DNA of 12,047 nt from UBA6987 sp045616945. Its GTDB lineage: Bacteria; Bacillota; Clostridia; Lachnospirales; Lachnospiraceae. Below are positions 5,774 to 12,047 of the stretch, piece by piece. The DNA lies in the NCBI GenBank assembly GCA_045616945.1, contig JAZLHR010000072.1, positions 1 through 12,047 on the forward strand, written 5' to 3'. The notes below the pieces were generated by a model that saw nothing but the letters and a program-made list of their open reading frames with translations, was not told the DNA's origin and ran no database searches. Both the position numbers and the translations under genes were made by a program. Every line of letters starts with the position of its first letter. Within the stretch, counting starts at the first letter, position 1.

Positions 5774-7054
5774 ATGAGCAAATTGGCATTATTGGGCGGG
5801 ACGCCCTTCGGCGCGCCGAAGGTACCGACGGCAAAAGACTGGCCGATATTTGACGATACGGAATTAAATGCGGTGGCAGAGGTCGTCCGCAGCCGCAAAT
5901 GGGGCACCGGCGGTCCCAAGCAGGTGGAATTTGAGGAAAAATTTGCCGAATTCATGGGCGCGAAGCACGCGGTCGTGATGACCAACGGTACGCATACGCT
6001 GAAGCTTTCTCTGGAAGCGCTGGGGATCGGCCCCGGCGATGAGGTCATCGTGCCCGGTTCGACCTGGCAGGCAACGGCTTCGTCCGTGCTGGATGTGAAC
6101 GCCGTGCCGGTGTTGTGCGATGTCCGCGAGGACAACTGGACCATCGACCCGGCGGCCGCCGAAAAGCTGATCACGCCCCGCACGAAGGCGATCATCCCGG
6201 TGCATCTGTACGGGCGCATGTGCGATATGGATGCCTTGGCGGCATTGGCGAGAAAATATGACCTGAAGATCATCGAAGACTGCGCCCATCAGCACGGTTC
6301 CGAGTGGAAGGGCGTGAAGGTCGGCAATATCGGGGAGGTCGGCTCCTTCAGTCTGCAGTGCTCGAAGATCCTGCAGACAGGCGAAGGCGGCATGTGCATC
6401 ACGAACGACGATGACCTGTACGAGCGGGTGTATTCCCTGAAGTTCTGCGGCCGTCCGCGCGATCCCAAGGCCGCGGTGCCGACTCCGACCATGCAGTCCG
6501 GCAACTTCCGCGGCAATGAATTCGCCGCGGCGGTGGGCATCTGCCAGCTGGCAAGGCTGGATGCGCAGAACCGCATCCGGGAGGCCAACGCGTTCTATTT
6601 TGAAGATATGATGCAGTCCGAGATCCCCGGCATCACCTATCTGGCCCGAGATCCGCGCGTGACCATGCAGGCCATGTACCGCGTCAGCCTGCGGTACGAT
6701 CAGTCGGCCTGGGACGGTGTCAGCCGCAATACTGTGTTCGCTGCCTATAAAGCCGAAACGGAAGGCGCCTTTAAGCCTGTGAAGCCGTATGAGCCGCTGG
6801 ACAACAGCGACCTGTACCGCCCCTTCAGCAAGAAGACGCATAAGCTTTCGGCGGAATATTGCCGGGCGATCGACCCTGCGCGCTTTGCGCTGCCGGTGGT
6901 GAACCGCGTGTTCCGGGAAGAATATCTCGGCTTTGACCATTATCATTTCCTGGGCGAACGCAGCGAACTCGATAAGATGGTGGAGATCATGAAGAAGCTG
7001 TACGAAAACCGCGGAGAACTGCTGGCCTATCAGGCGGAGATGTCTTCCAAATAA
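5774..7054 (+). CDS. DegT/DnrJ/EryC1/StrS-family PLP-dependent aminotransferase
   Basis: 426 residues from the ATG at 5774, chosen because GGGAGGG (5762-5768) lies 5 bases upstream and MSKLALLGGTPFG is a typical family start; a longer in-frame TTG start would fall on the promoter's -35 box. The family moves an amino group, usually from glutamate or glutamine, to a keto-sugar or keto-cyclitol. Visible are TNGTHTLKLSLEALGIGPGD (cofactor phosphate region), GSTWQATASSVLD, the cofactor-binding D169 in EDCAHQHG, and the Schiff-base lysine K198 in SLQCSKILQTGEGG. The CAHQHG and SKxxxxGEGG contexts look closer to the scyllo-inosose aminotransferase and AHBA synthase branch than to the LPS-sugar branch. 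Length is normal. It stands alone behind its own promoter, with no oxidoreductase beside it in the window, so the substrate is unknown. Family confident, substrate not. Confidence 0.9.
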   Translation: MSKLALLGGTPFGAPKVPTAKDWPIFDDTELNAVAEVVRSRKWGTGGPKQVEFEEKFAEFMGAKHAVVMTNGTHTLKLSLEALGIGPGDEVIVPGSTWQATASSVLDVNAVPVLCDVREDNWTIDPAAAEKLITPRTKAIIPVHLYGRMCDMDALAALARKYDLKIIEDCAHQHGSEWKGVKVGNIGEVGSFSLQCSKILQTGEGGMCITNDDDLYERVYSLKFCGRPRDPKAAVPTPTMQSGNFRGNEFAAAVGICQLARLDAQNRIREANAFYFEDMMQSEIPGITYLARDPRVTMQAMYRVSLRYDQSAWDGVSRNTVFAAYKAETEGAFKPVKPYEPLDNSDLYRPFSKKTHKLSAEYCRAIDPARFALPVVNRVFREEYLGFDHYHFLGERSELDKMVEIMKKLYENRGELLAYQAEMSSK

Positions 7055-7093
7055 CAGGGGGCAAAAAAGGGAAAAGAAAGAGAAGCAAGACGG

Positions 7094-7134
7094 AAGTAAC
7101 AGAGAAAAATCGCAAATATACCTAAAAGTAACAG
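7094..7134 (+). repeat. Direct repeat AAGTAACAG upstream of the XRE regulator
   Basis: AAGTAACAG occurs at 7094-7102 and 7126-7134, 32 bases apart (about three helical turns), just upstream of the likely -10 box of the regulator. It could be a binding site for the regulator itself. The repeat is short, so this is tentative. Confidence 0.3.
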
Positions 7135-7153
7135 CAAAACCGGGCAGAAATGC

Positions 7154-7186
7154 TATAATAACGGCATCCTATTCACCGGAAAGGAG
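7154..7186 (+). promoter_or_regulatory. Likely -10 box and ribosome binding site of the XRE regulator
   Basis: TATAAT at 7154-7159 has no good -35 box 17 bases upstream, so the promoter may depend on other factors. AAGGAG at 7181-7186 lies 8 bases before the ATG at 7195 and fixes that start. Confidence 0.5.
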
Positions 7187-7194
7187 CCGTCAGC

Positions 7195-8043
7195 ATGCAA
7201 ATCGGGAAGAAGATCAGAGATCTGCGGGTCAGCCGGAAGCTTACACAGCAAGCGTTGGCCGAGGCTCTTTTTGTGTCACGCAGCACGGTTGCCAAATGGG
7301 AAAACGGTCTGGGTGCGCCCAGCGAGGTCAATCTGGAGGCTCTGTGCCGCTTTTTCGAGGTGGAGGCATCTTATTTTGAGGAGCCTGTGACTCAGGAGGA
7401 ACTGGTTCAGGTAAATCAGGCGGCCTCCCGATGGGAGAAGATTGCTTTGGGGGCGACCGTTATTTTGTCGCTCCTTATGATCCTGATGGTTATCGGCCCT
7501 GCCTTCGGCCTGCATGTTTTCGAGTGGGGGCTTCGGCAGCAGAGCGGAGCTTCCCGGTGGGACCGTGTCGAGGACTACTCGGTTGCCGTCTACGAACACG
7601 GCGTGACCGGTTCGGAGGGGAGGGTAACCGCACTCGGAAATGTTTCGGATGTCACGGACTATGACTGGAAACACCGGGAAATGTTCGGAATCGTACCATA
7701 TCGCCGTTTTCTGTTTTTCCTGAAGGAGGCCGAGCCGGAAATGTATTGGCTCCGGGATGAGACCGGAACGGTGAATTGCGGCATGATGTATGTGCTGCGC
7801 TGCTCAGACGGGACGATCCACTATTACTACCGGCGGGCTTTTATTTACTATTATGACTTCGTCGGCCCCGAGCTGCGGAACTCGGAGGAAATGGACCGTG
7901 AGGACCTGTTCTTCCGCGTCGGAGAGGAGATGATTCGCTTGGATCATTACTGCCGTTTCACTTCGGAAACCGATTTTACCTGCGGGGAGCCTCGCCTGTA
8001 TCTGGGGGATACGCTCTGCTGCTTTGAGGCATTTTCTTCATAA
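7195..8043 (+). CDS. Membrane-tethered XRE-family transcriptional regulator
   Basis: 282 residues. Residues 1-63 form an XRE (Cro/CI) helix-turn-helix: IGKKIRDLRVSRKLTQQALA, then FVSRSTVAKWENG as recognition helix, then a third-helix segment ending EVEASYFEE. A single hydrophobic helix at about 83-105 follows. The remaining 175 or so residues would then lie outside the membrane. I do not recognise that part; it is rich in aromatic residues (YYYRRAFIYYYDF) and has several cysteines, including LCCF near the end. The layout of DNA-binding head, one membrane helix and outer domain suggests a one-component sensor that responds to an external or membrane signal. It follows the aminotransferase on the same strand after 140 bases and has its own -10 box; its targets are unknown. 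The HTH is certain, the topology likely. Confidence 0.88.
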   Translation: MQIGKKIRDLRVSRKLTQQALAEALFVSRSTVAKWENGLGAPSEVNLEALCRFFEVEASYFEEPVTQEELVQVNQAASRWEKIALGATVILSLLMILMVIGPAFGLHVFEWGLRQQSGASRWDRVEDYSVAVYEHGVTGSEGRVTALGNVSDVTDYDWKHREMFGIVPYRRFLFFLKEAEPEMYWLRDETGTVNCGMMYVLRCSDGTIHYYYRRAFIYYYDFVGPELRNSEEMDREDLFFRVGEEMIRLDHYCRFTSETDFTCGEPRLYLGDTLCCFEAFSS

Positions 8044-8070
8044 AGGGTGAGAAACCGGCCTGTATATCAA

Positions 8071-8125
8071 AACAGACGGCAGCCGTTTCCCTGCACGGGC
8101 AGGGGCGGAAGCCGTCTGTTTTTTT
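8071..8125. terminator. Long hairpin terminator between convergent genes
   Basis: AACAGACGGC (8071-8080) pairs perfectly with GCCGTCTGTT (8111-8120), followed by a run of seven Ts (8119-8125). Inside is a second stem, CCCTGC (8089-8094) with GCAGGG (8099-8104), around an ACGG loop. It ends the XRE transcript; on the minus strand four Ts follow the stem, so it may also stop the converging ROK/DUF362 transcript. Confidence 0.9.
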
Positions 8126-8146
8126 GCGGCGCGGCACGAGGCTGCG

Positions 8147-9250
8147 TCATTCGCTCAATTTTTCTTTCAATGCCTGATAAATGGCCTCTTCCGTGGGCGG
8201 GCAGCCGGGCACGTGGAAATCGAAGCCTGCCGTGCAGCTGCCGATGCCCCAGCCCCCCTTTTTGCCGCGGAAGCCCTGGCCGATCCCGAGCCGGCAGGGG
8301 AGCCTGTCCGCAAGGCCTTCCTCCCGCAGCCGCCGCAGGGCGCCGATGAGCTCGCCGTAGCAGGCGCTGCAGGAATCCGCATCCTCTACGCTGTAGCTGA
8401 CATCCAGCGTGCGGTGCGTGAGAGGGACATCCGCCGGGTCCGGCGCGCCGAGGTCGGTGAGCTTGAGCCGCGAAAGGTCCGCGCAGCCGACACCGAGCGC
8501 TTCCGCGAGCCCGATATAGGGCACTTCGGAAATATCATATCCCAGCAGCCGGCAGGCATAGGCGTCCGTGAGGACCGGATCCGTCGCCGCCATGAGGCAG
8601 CTGCGGACCAGCGGATCGCCGCCGTCTTCAAAGTCCGGATCGCCGCAGATGTGGTCTACCAGGATGAAATCCTGCCGCAGGCCCGCATTCAGGTGCGCGA
8701 TCGGCTTATGCAGGCCCATCGCATGAAAATGTCTTTTTTCCGGGTTGGGCAGCAGGCCCTTCATATTTTTGAGGGCACAGCTGATCCTGGTCTGGCAATG
8801 GCCCTTGAGAACGGGAACGTTGATCAGAAAATCCGTCTGCACGGCTGTCCGGCAGACGCGCAGCGGCAGTCCGGCGCAGTTTTTTTCCACGCTGCCGTCC
8901 TTCTGCAGGTCCACGAAGGAGATCTGCAGCCGCTCGCACAGGCTGCGGTAGCCGCAGTATTCATAGGCATCGGCGGTTTTATCGCCGACCCAGGAGCCTT
9001 CCGCGATGCGGATGTTCCGGAAGCCCTTATCGCGCAGATACAGGACGATCCCTTCCACGGCCTCCGGATGGGTCGTGGCGCCGAATTCGGCGGGAACGGG
9101 CGAGACCAGATTCGGCTTGACGGTGATGCGGGCATGCCGCGAAAAGCGTTCATATATGAGTTTATCCAGCTCAGCCGCTTCCAGCAGCGCGCGGGTCATA
9201 TCCAGGTAATTTTTTCCGTAGATCCGGAGGATTTCATGAGATGCAAGCAT
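8147..9250 (-). CDS. DUF362-family protein with a Cys-rich, NuoB-like C-terminus
   Basis: 367 residues. The N-terminal 270 residues match the DUF362 pattern: RITVKPNLV, THPEAVEGIVLYLRDKGF, RIAEGS, then INVPVLKGH and SCALKNMKGLLP. DUF362 proteins often occur with or fused to Fe-S domains; their biochemical role is largely unsettled. Residues 294-350 carry C294 and C297 (CSAC), C319, C339 (GIGSCTAG) and C350 (VPGCPPTEEAI). The last motif closely resembles the VPGCPPxPEAI of NuoB and NiFe-hydrogenase small subunits, where such cysteines hold a 4Fe-4S cluster. The start at 9250 lies 13 bases after the ROK stop, with AAGGCGGG overlapping the ROK stop codon as a modest ribosome binding site, so it is the second gene of a ROK-led operon and probably shares its signal. 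No signal peptide or membrane helix is visible. Family call firm; Fe-S binding is inference. Confidence 0.85.
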   Translation of the reverse strand: MLASHEILRIYGKNYLDMTRALLEAAELDKLIYERFSRHARITVKPNLVSPVPAEFGATTHPEAVEGIVLYLRDKGFRNIRIAEGSWVGDKTADAYEYCGYRSLCERLQISFVDLQKDGSVEKNCAGLPLRVCRTAVQTDFLINVPVLKGHCQTRISCALKNMKGLLPNPEKRHFHAMGLHKPIAHLNAGLRQDFILVDHICGDPDFEDGGDPLVRSCLMAATDPVLTDAYACRLLGYDISEVPYIGLAEALGVGCADLSRLKLTDLGAPDPADVPLTHRTLDVSYSVEDADSCSACYGELIGALRRLREEGLADRLPCRLGIGQGFRGKKGGWGIGSCTAGFDFHVPGCPPTEEAIYQALKEKLSE

Positions 9251-9263
9251 ATATTTACCCGCC

Positions 9264-10490
9264 TTACGATAAAAATGCGTTGATCGCCAGCAGCGCGGCG
9301 CCGGTCATGGCGCTCAGGAGGCCCAGCCCGGCCCGGACGACGGTCAGATTTTCGCAGTGGCTGACCAGCGCCCGCTCGCGGATGACTTTCTCCGCGGCTT
9401 CGGTCAGAAAAGGAAATGCTTCGATGGAGGCGCCGCCCAGAACGATCTTGTCCGGATTGACGACATTGACCAGGTTGGCGAGGGCGATGCCCAGCGTATC
9501 GGCGCAGCCGTTCATGACCTCCCGCGCGATCTTGTCGCCCAGCTCATAGCCGCGCAGCAGTTCGTCGGCGGTGGGGTTCCGATGCTCCGGGCGCATGACC
9601 TGGCGCAGCGGACTGTAGCTGCTGCTTCCGGCGAGCAGCTTTCCCGCTTTGGAAAGGAGCGAAGGCAGCGTGACATATAGTTCCAGACAGCCGCGGTTCC
9701 CGCAGGTGCAGGAAGCGCCGTCAGGCCGGACGGTGGTATGACCGATCTCTCCGGCGGCTCCCGAAGCGCCGCGCTGCAGGTGTCCGTCTTCCAGGATCCC
9801 GGCACTGACGGAGGTGCCGACCGAAACGCAGGCAAGATTTTCGCTGCCGCGTCCGGCGCCGAGCATATATTCCGCCAGGGTCATGCAGCGGGCGCTGGTG
9901 TCCGTGAAGACCGGCAGGCCGAGGGGCTTCCCGAGCACTTCGGCGACATCCGTATTGTTCCAGCCTTCTATGTTCGGGCAGAAAACGATGCGGTTTTCGC
10001 GGCATTTCACGATGCCGCTGACGCCCAGACCGAGCCCGAAGATCTGATCCCGGCCGTATTTTTCCAGATATCCCTGCAGGACCTCCAGCAGCTCCGCGGG
10101 GCTTGCGTGGCGGGCGGGCATGTGGTATTCTTTCTGCAGGATGCGGTACTCGACCGGCGTACCGTCCAGGCCGACTACCCCTGCCCGCACGCAGCCGGCG
10201 CCCAGGTCGACAGCCAGAACGCAGCGGAAATGCGGATTCAGGGAGAGCAGCGCGGCTTTCCGGCCGCCCGAGGAGGGCAGGAGCCCTTTTTCGGTGATGA
10301 GGCCGTCTTCCAGCAGGCGGGCGACCGTTTTGGTGACGGTCAGCAGCGTGAGGCCGCTGCGCCGGGTCAGCTCGGCACGGGTGATGCTTCCCGCCGCACG
10401 GATGGCCTGCAGGATGCAGCGCTGGTTCGGCGAATAATTTTGTAAGGCGCCGCCCGGAACAGGCGCGGCAGCGAATGAAACTTCGGTCAT
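9264..10490 (-). CDS. ROK-family transcriptional regulator (XylR/NagC type)
   Basis: 408 residues. Residues 18-75 form a winged helix-turn-helix: QRCILQAIRAAGSITRAELT, then LTLLTVTKTVARLLEDGLI. Residues 90-408 form the ROK sugar-kinase-like fold, with the phosphate loop VDLGAGCVRAGVVGLDG and the zinc/ROK signature GEIGHTTVRPDG-x-S-CTCGNRGCLE (H251, C261, C263, C268). Such regulators usually repress sugar genes and let go when a sugar binds. An Asp sits at 197 (FTDTSA) near where ROK kinases have their catalytic ND, so some kinase-like residues remain; with the HTH present, a regulatory role is most likely. The start at 10490 is set by GGGGAGG just upstream. It leads an operon with the DUF362 gene and diverges from the GH3 gene, its most likely target. 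The effector is unknown. Confidence 0.92.
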   Translation of the reverse strand: MTEVSFAAAPVPGGALQNYSPNQRCILQAIRAAGSITRAELTRRSGLTLLTVTKTVARLLEDGLITEKGLLPSSGGRKAALLSLNPHFRCVLAVDLGAGCVRAGVVGLDGTPVEYRILQKEYHMPARHASPAELLEVLQGYLEKYGRDQIFGLGLGVSGIVKCRENRIVFCPNIEGWNNTDVAEVLGKPLGLPVFTDTSARCMTLAEYMLGAGRGSENLACVSVGTSVSAGILEDGHLQRGASGAAGEIGHTTVRPDGASCTCGNRGCLELYVTLPSLLSKAGKLLAGSSSYSPLRQVMRPEHRNPTADELLRGYELGDKIAREVMNGCADTLGIALANLVNVVNPDKIVLGGASIEAFPFLTEAAEKVIRERALVSHCENLTVVRAGLGLLSAMTGAALLAINAFLS

Positions 10491-10576
10491 ATATCCTCCC
10501 CAAAATGCCCTGCGGCGAAATCTGTGCCGCGGACGAGGTGATCTGCAGGCGTTGATCTCCTGCTTTTTGCATCTTA

Positions 10577-10605
10577 TATATACAGAAGATAGAAAAGAGT
10601 GTCAA
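10577..10605 (-). promoter_or_regulatory. Sigma-A-type promoter of the ROK/DUF362 operon
   Basis: On the minus strand TTGACA (10605-10600) and TATATA (10582-10577) are separated by 17 bases. The -10 context, TATATATAAGATGC, resembles the aminotransferase promoter's TATATATAATGC. The leader to the ATG at 10490 is about 80 bases. The plus-strand GH3 promoter must lie almost back to back with it. Confidence 0.75.
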
Positions 10606-10630
10606 GTTTTTATCGGATCCATACGCTGAT

Positions 10631-10650
10631 TATATAAAACCGAAAGGAAA
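10631..10650 (+). promoter_or_regulatory. Possible -10 box and ribosome binding site of the GH3 gene
   Basis: TATATAAAA at 10631-10639 could hold the -10 box, but no good -35 box is visible at the proper distance. GAAAGGAAA near 10642-10650 is a moderate ribosome binding site, about 10 bases before the ATG at 10659. Confidence 0.4.
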
Positions 10651-10658
10651 GATCGAGT

Positions 10659-12047
10659 ATGAAACAGAAATATTGGACAAATGCATGGTTTTTGCCGAAT
10701 AATCCGCAGGGAGAGGATGGCCGCCTGGTCACCGGCTGCGAGGCACACAAGCAGGTGGCGCTGGAGGCTGCCCGTGAAGGGATGGTGCTTGCGAAGAACG
10801 GAGGCGTGCTGCCGCTGCAGCAGGGGCAGAAGCTGGCCGTATTCGGCATCGGACAGGCCGATTATGTGCGTACCGGTCTGGGCGCCGCGGCGATCTACAA
10901 TGTGAAAGAGATCTCCCTGCTGGAGGGGCTGCGGACGATGGAGCAGGAGGGACGCATTTCCCTTTTTGCTCCGGTCAGCGAATATTATGAAACATATTTC
11001 CGGGAGACGGCCGCTTCCGGCGATCTTTCCCGATATCAGCCGGATATGGTCCGGGATTCGGCGCGGTATTACAAGGTTTTGGATCTTGAGGGCATGATGA
11101 GAGAGCCAGGCTGCCCTGCGGAGCTGCTGGCGCAGGCGGCGGAATTTACGGATACCGCGGTCATCAGCCTTTCCCGTGTGAGCGGCGAGTTTTACGACCG
11201 CAGCCTGACGCCGGGCGATTTCTATCTGGATGCGGAAGAGAAGCGGCTGATCGAGGCTGTCAAGGCACATTTCCCTCACGTGATCGCGGCACTCAATATC
11301 CCGGCACAGATCGAATCCGGCTGGCTGGAGGATGAAAAGATCGAGTCCGTCCTGTTCATGTGGAACGCGGGTCAGATGGGCGGCCTGGCAGCGGCGGAGA
11401 TCCTCTGCGGTAAGGCTTATCCCTCCGGCAGGCTGGCGGATACCGTCGCCCGCGATTATGCGGATTTCCCTTCCTCCGCCAATTTCCTGCAGTCGGAAGA
11501 ACATGTAGACTATGAAGAGGATATCTTCATGGGATATCGCTATTTCGAGACCATTCCCGGCGCGAAGGCAAAGGTGGTGTTCCCCTTCGGCTTCGGGCTC
11601 GGCTATACGACCTTTTCGGTCAGCGTCCTTTCCGCCGGAGAGGACGGGGGCCGGATCACCGTAAAGGTCAGCGTGACCAATACCGGCTCCCGCGCCGGCA
11701 AAGAGGTCGTGCAGCTGTATTACAGTGCGCCGCAGGGCAAGCTGGGCAAGGCCGCCCGCGAGCTTGCGGCTTTCGCAAAGACCCGTGAGCTGGCGCCCGG
11801 CGAGGCACAGGAGCTGACGCTCAGCTTCCCCGTATCCTCCATGGCCAGCTATGACGATACCGGCATCTATTACAGATCCGCCTGGCTTCTGGAGGCCGGC
11901 AGCTACGATATCCTGTGTGGCAGAGACGTCAGGAGCGCCGAGCCCGTTTTCCGGTATGAACTGCCGGAACTGCTTGTCACAAAGCAGTGTACCGAATGCT
12001 GCCCGCCGCAGTTTCTGGCGCGGCGTCTGCAGGCAGAAAGGCGGATC
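10659..12047 (+). CDS. GH3 glycoside hydrolase with permuted domain order, partial (runs off right edge)
   Basis: 463 codons are open to the window end, starting MKQKYWTNAWFLPNNPQGED. Residues 36-47 (EAAREGMVLAKN) and the following GGVLPL are the usual entry to the GH3 C-terminal-type domain. SGE at 175-177 and DR at 180-181 match the R-x-SGE-x-x-DR loop, whose Glu supplies the acid/base in related enzymes. MWNAGQMGG and YEEDIFMGYRYFE follow, then the PFGFGLGYTTF end motif near 309-318. Residues about 328-432 are a fibronectin-III-like domain (VTNTGSRAGKEVVQLYY). The TIM barrel with the nucleophile Asp, normally first, has not yet appeared and must follow outside the window. This order is known from Ruminococcus and Butyrivibrio beta-glucosidases. 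No signal peptide is seen, so it is probably cytoplasmic and cleaves imported glycosides. It diverges from the ROK gene. Family firm; substrate unknown. Confidence 0.9.
   Translation, partial: MKQKYWTNAWFLPNNPQGEDGRLVTGCEAHKQVALEAAREGMVLAKNGGVLPLQQGQKLAVFGIGQADYVRTGLGAAAIYNVKEISLLEGLRTMEQEGRISLFAPVSEYYETYFRETAASGDLSRYQPDMVRDSARYYKVLDLEGMMREPGCPAELLAQAAEFTDTAVISLSRVSGEFYDRSLTPGDFYLDAEEKRLIEAVKAHFPHVIAALNIPAQIESGWLEDEKIESVLFMWNAGQMGGLAAAEILCGKAYPSGRLADTVARDYADFPSSANFLQSEEHVDYEEDIFMGYRYFETIPGAKAKVVFPFGFGLGYTTFSVSVLSAGEDGGRITVKVSVTNTGSRAGKEVVQLYYSAPQGKLGKAARELAAFAKTRELAPGEAQELTLSFPVSSMASYDDTGIYYRSAWLLEAGSYDILCGRDVRSAEPVFRYELPELLVTKQCTECCPPQFLARRLQAERRI

Noticed and set aside
8213..9283. Open frame of about 356 codons opposite the DUF362 gene
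   Set aside because: Low-complexity translation typical of the complement of GC-rich codons; the minus-strand frame carries clear DUF362 motifs.
10540..10565. Short GCAGG / CCTGC pair upstream of the ROK gene as an operator or attenuator
   Set aside because: Only 5 bp with an unremarkable loop and no T-run; not distinguishable from chance.

Overview
The window looks like chromosomal DNA of a Gram-positive anaerobe of the class Clostridia (Bacillota), probably a gut relative of the Oscillospiraceae or Ruminococcaceae. The basis is AGGAG-type ribosome binding sites, TTGACA/TATAAT promoters with 17-bp spacers, an IS30-type transposase, dockerin- and cohesin-like domains, a ROK/XylR-type regulator and a domain-permuted GH3 enzyme. 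This placement is inference from gene content; no rRNA or other marker gene is present.

Left third (1-5676): an IS30-family element runs off the left edge (transposase start, minus strand). Its end abuts, and appears to have cut off the 5' part of, a large gene for a secreted GLUG-repeat protein. That protein has 16 short repeats in three modules, two CxxC repeats and a C-terminal dockerin-like domain. Its stop codon overlaps (ATGA) the start of a second gene, which encodes a signal peptide, a cohesin-like domain, a long CxxC-rich stalk and a C-terminal membrane anchor. The pair reads as a dockerin-bearing surface protein and its own membrane-anchored cohesin receptor, closed by an intrinsic terminator. 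This is the most unusual part of the window.

Right two thirds (5677-12047): this part looks more GC-rich and more housekeeping-like. A strong promoter with a perfect AT-rich inverted repeat drives a DegT/DnrJ/EryC1/StrS-type PLP aminotransferase. It is followed by a membrane-tethered XRE regulator with an unrecognised extracytoplasmic domain. A long hairpin terminator separates this from a convergent minus-strand operon of a ROK regulator and a DUF362 protein whose C-terminus resembles the Fe-S region of NuoB and NiFe-hydrogenase small subunits. A GH3 glycosidase, divergent from the ROK gene, runs off the right edge with its C-terminal-type domain first. Together these suggest uptake and modification of glycosides or keto-/aminosugars under ROK control, but no substrate can be named from sequence alone.

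No gene-free stretch exceeds 300 bases. The four main gaps (5596-5773, 7055-7194, 8044-8146, 10491-10658) hold the promoters and terminators listed; I saw no tRNA, rRNA, riboswitch or CRISPR array.
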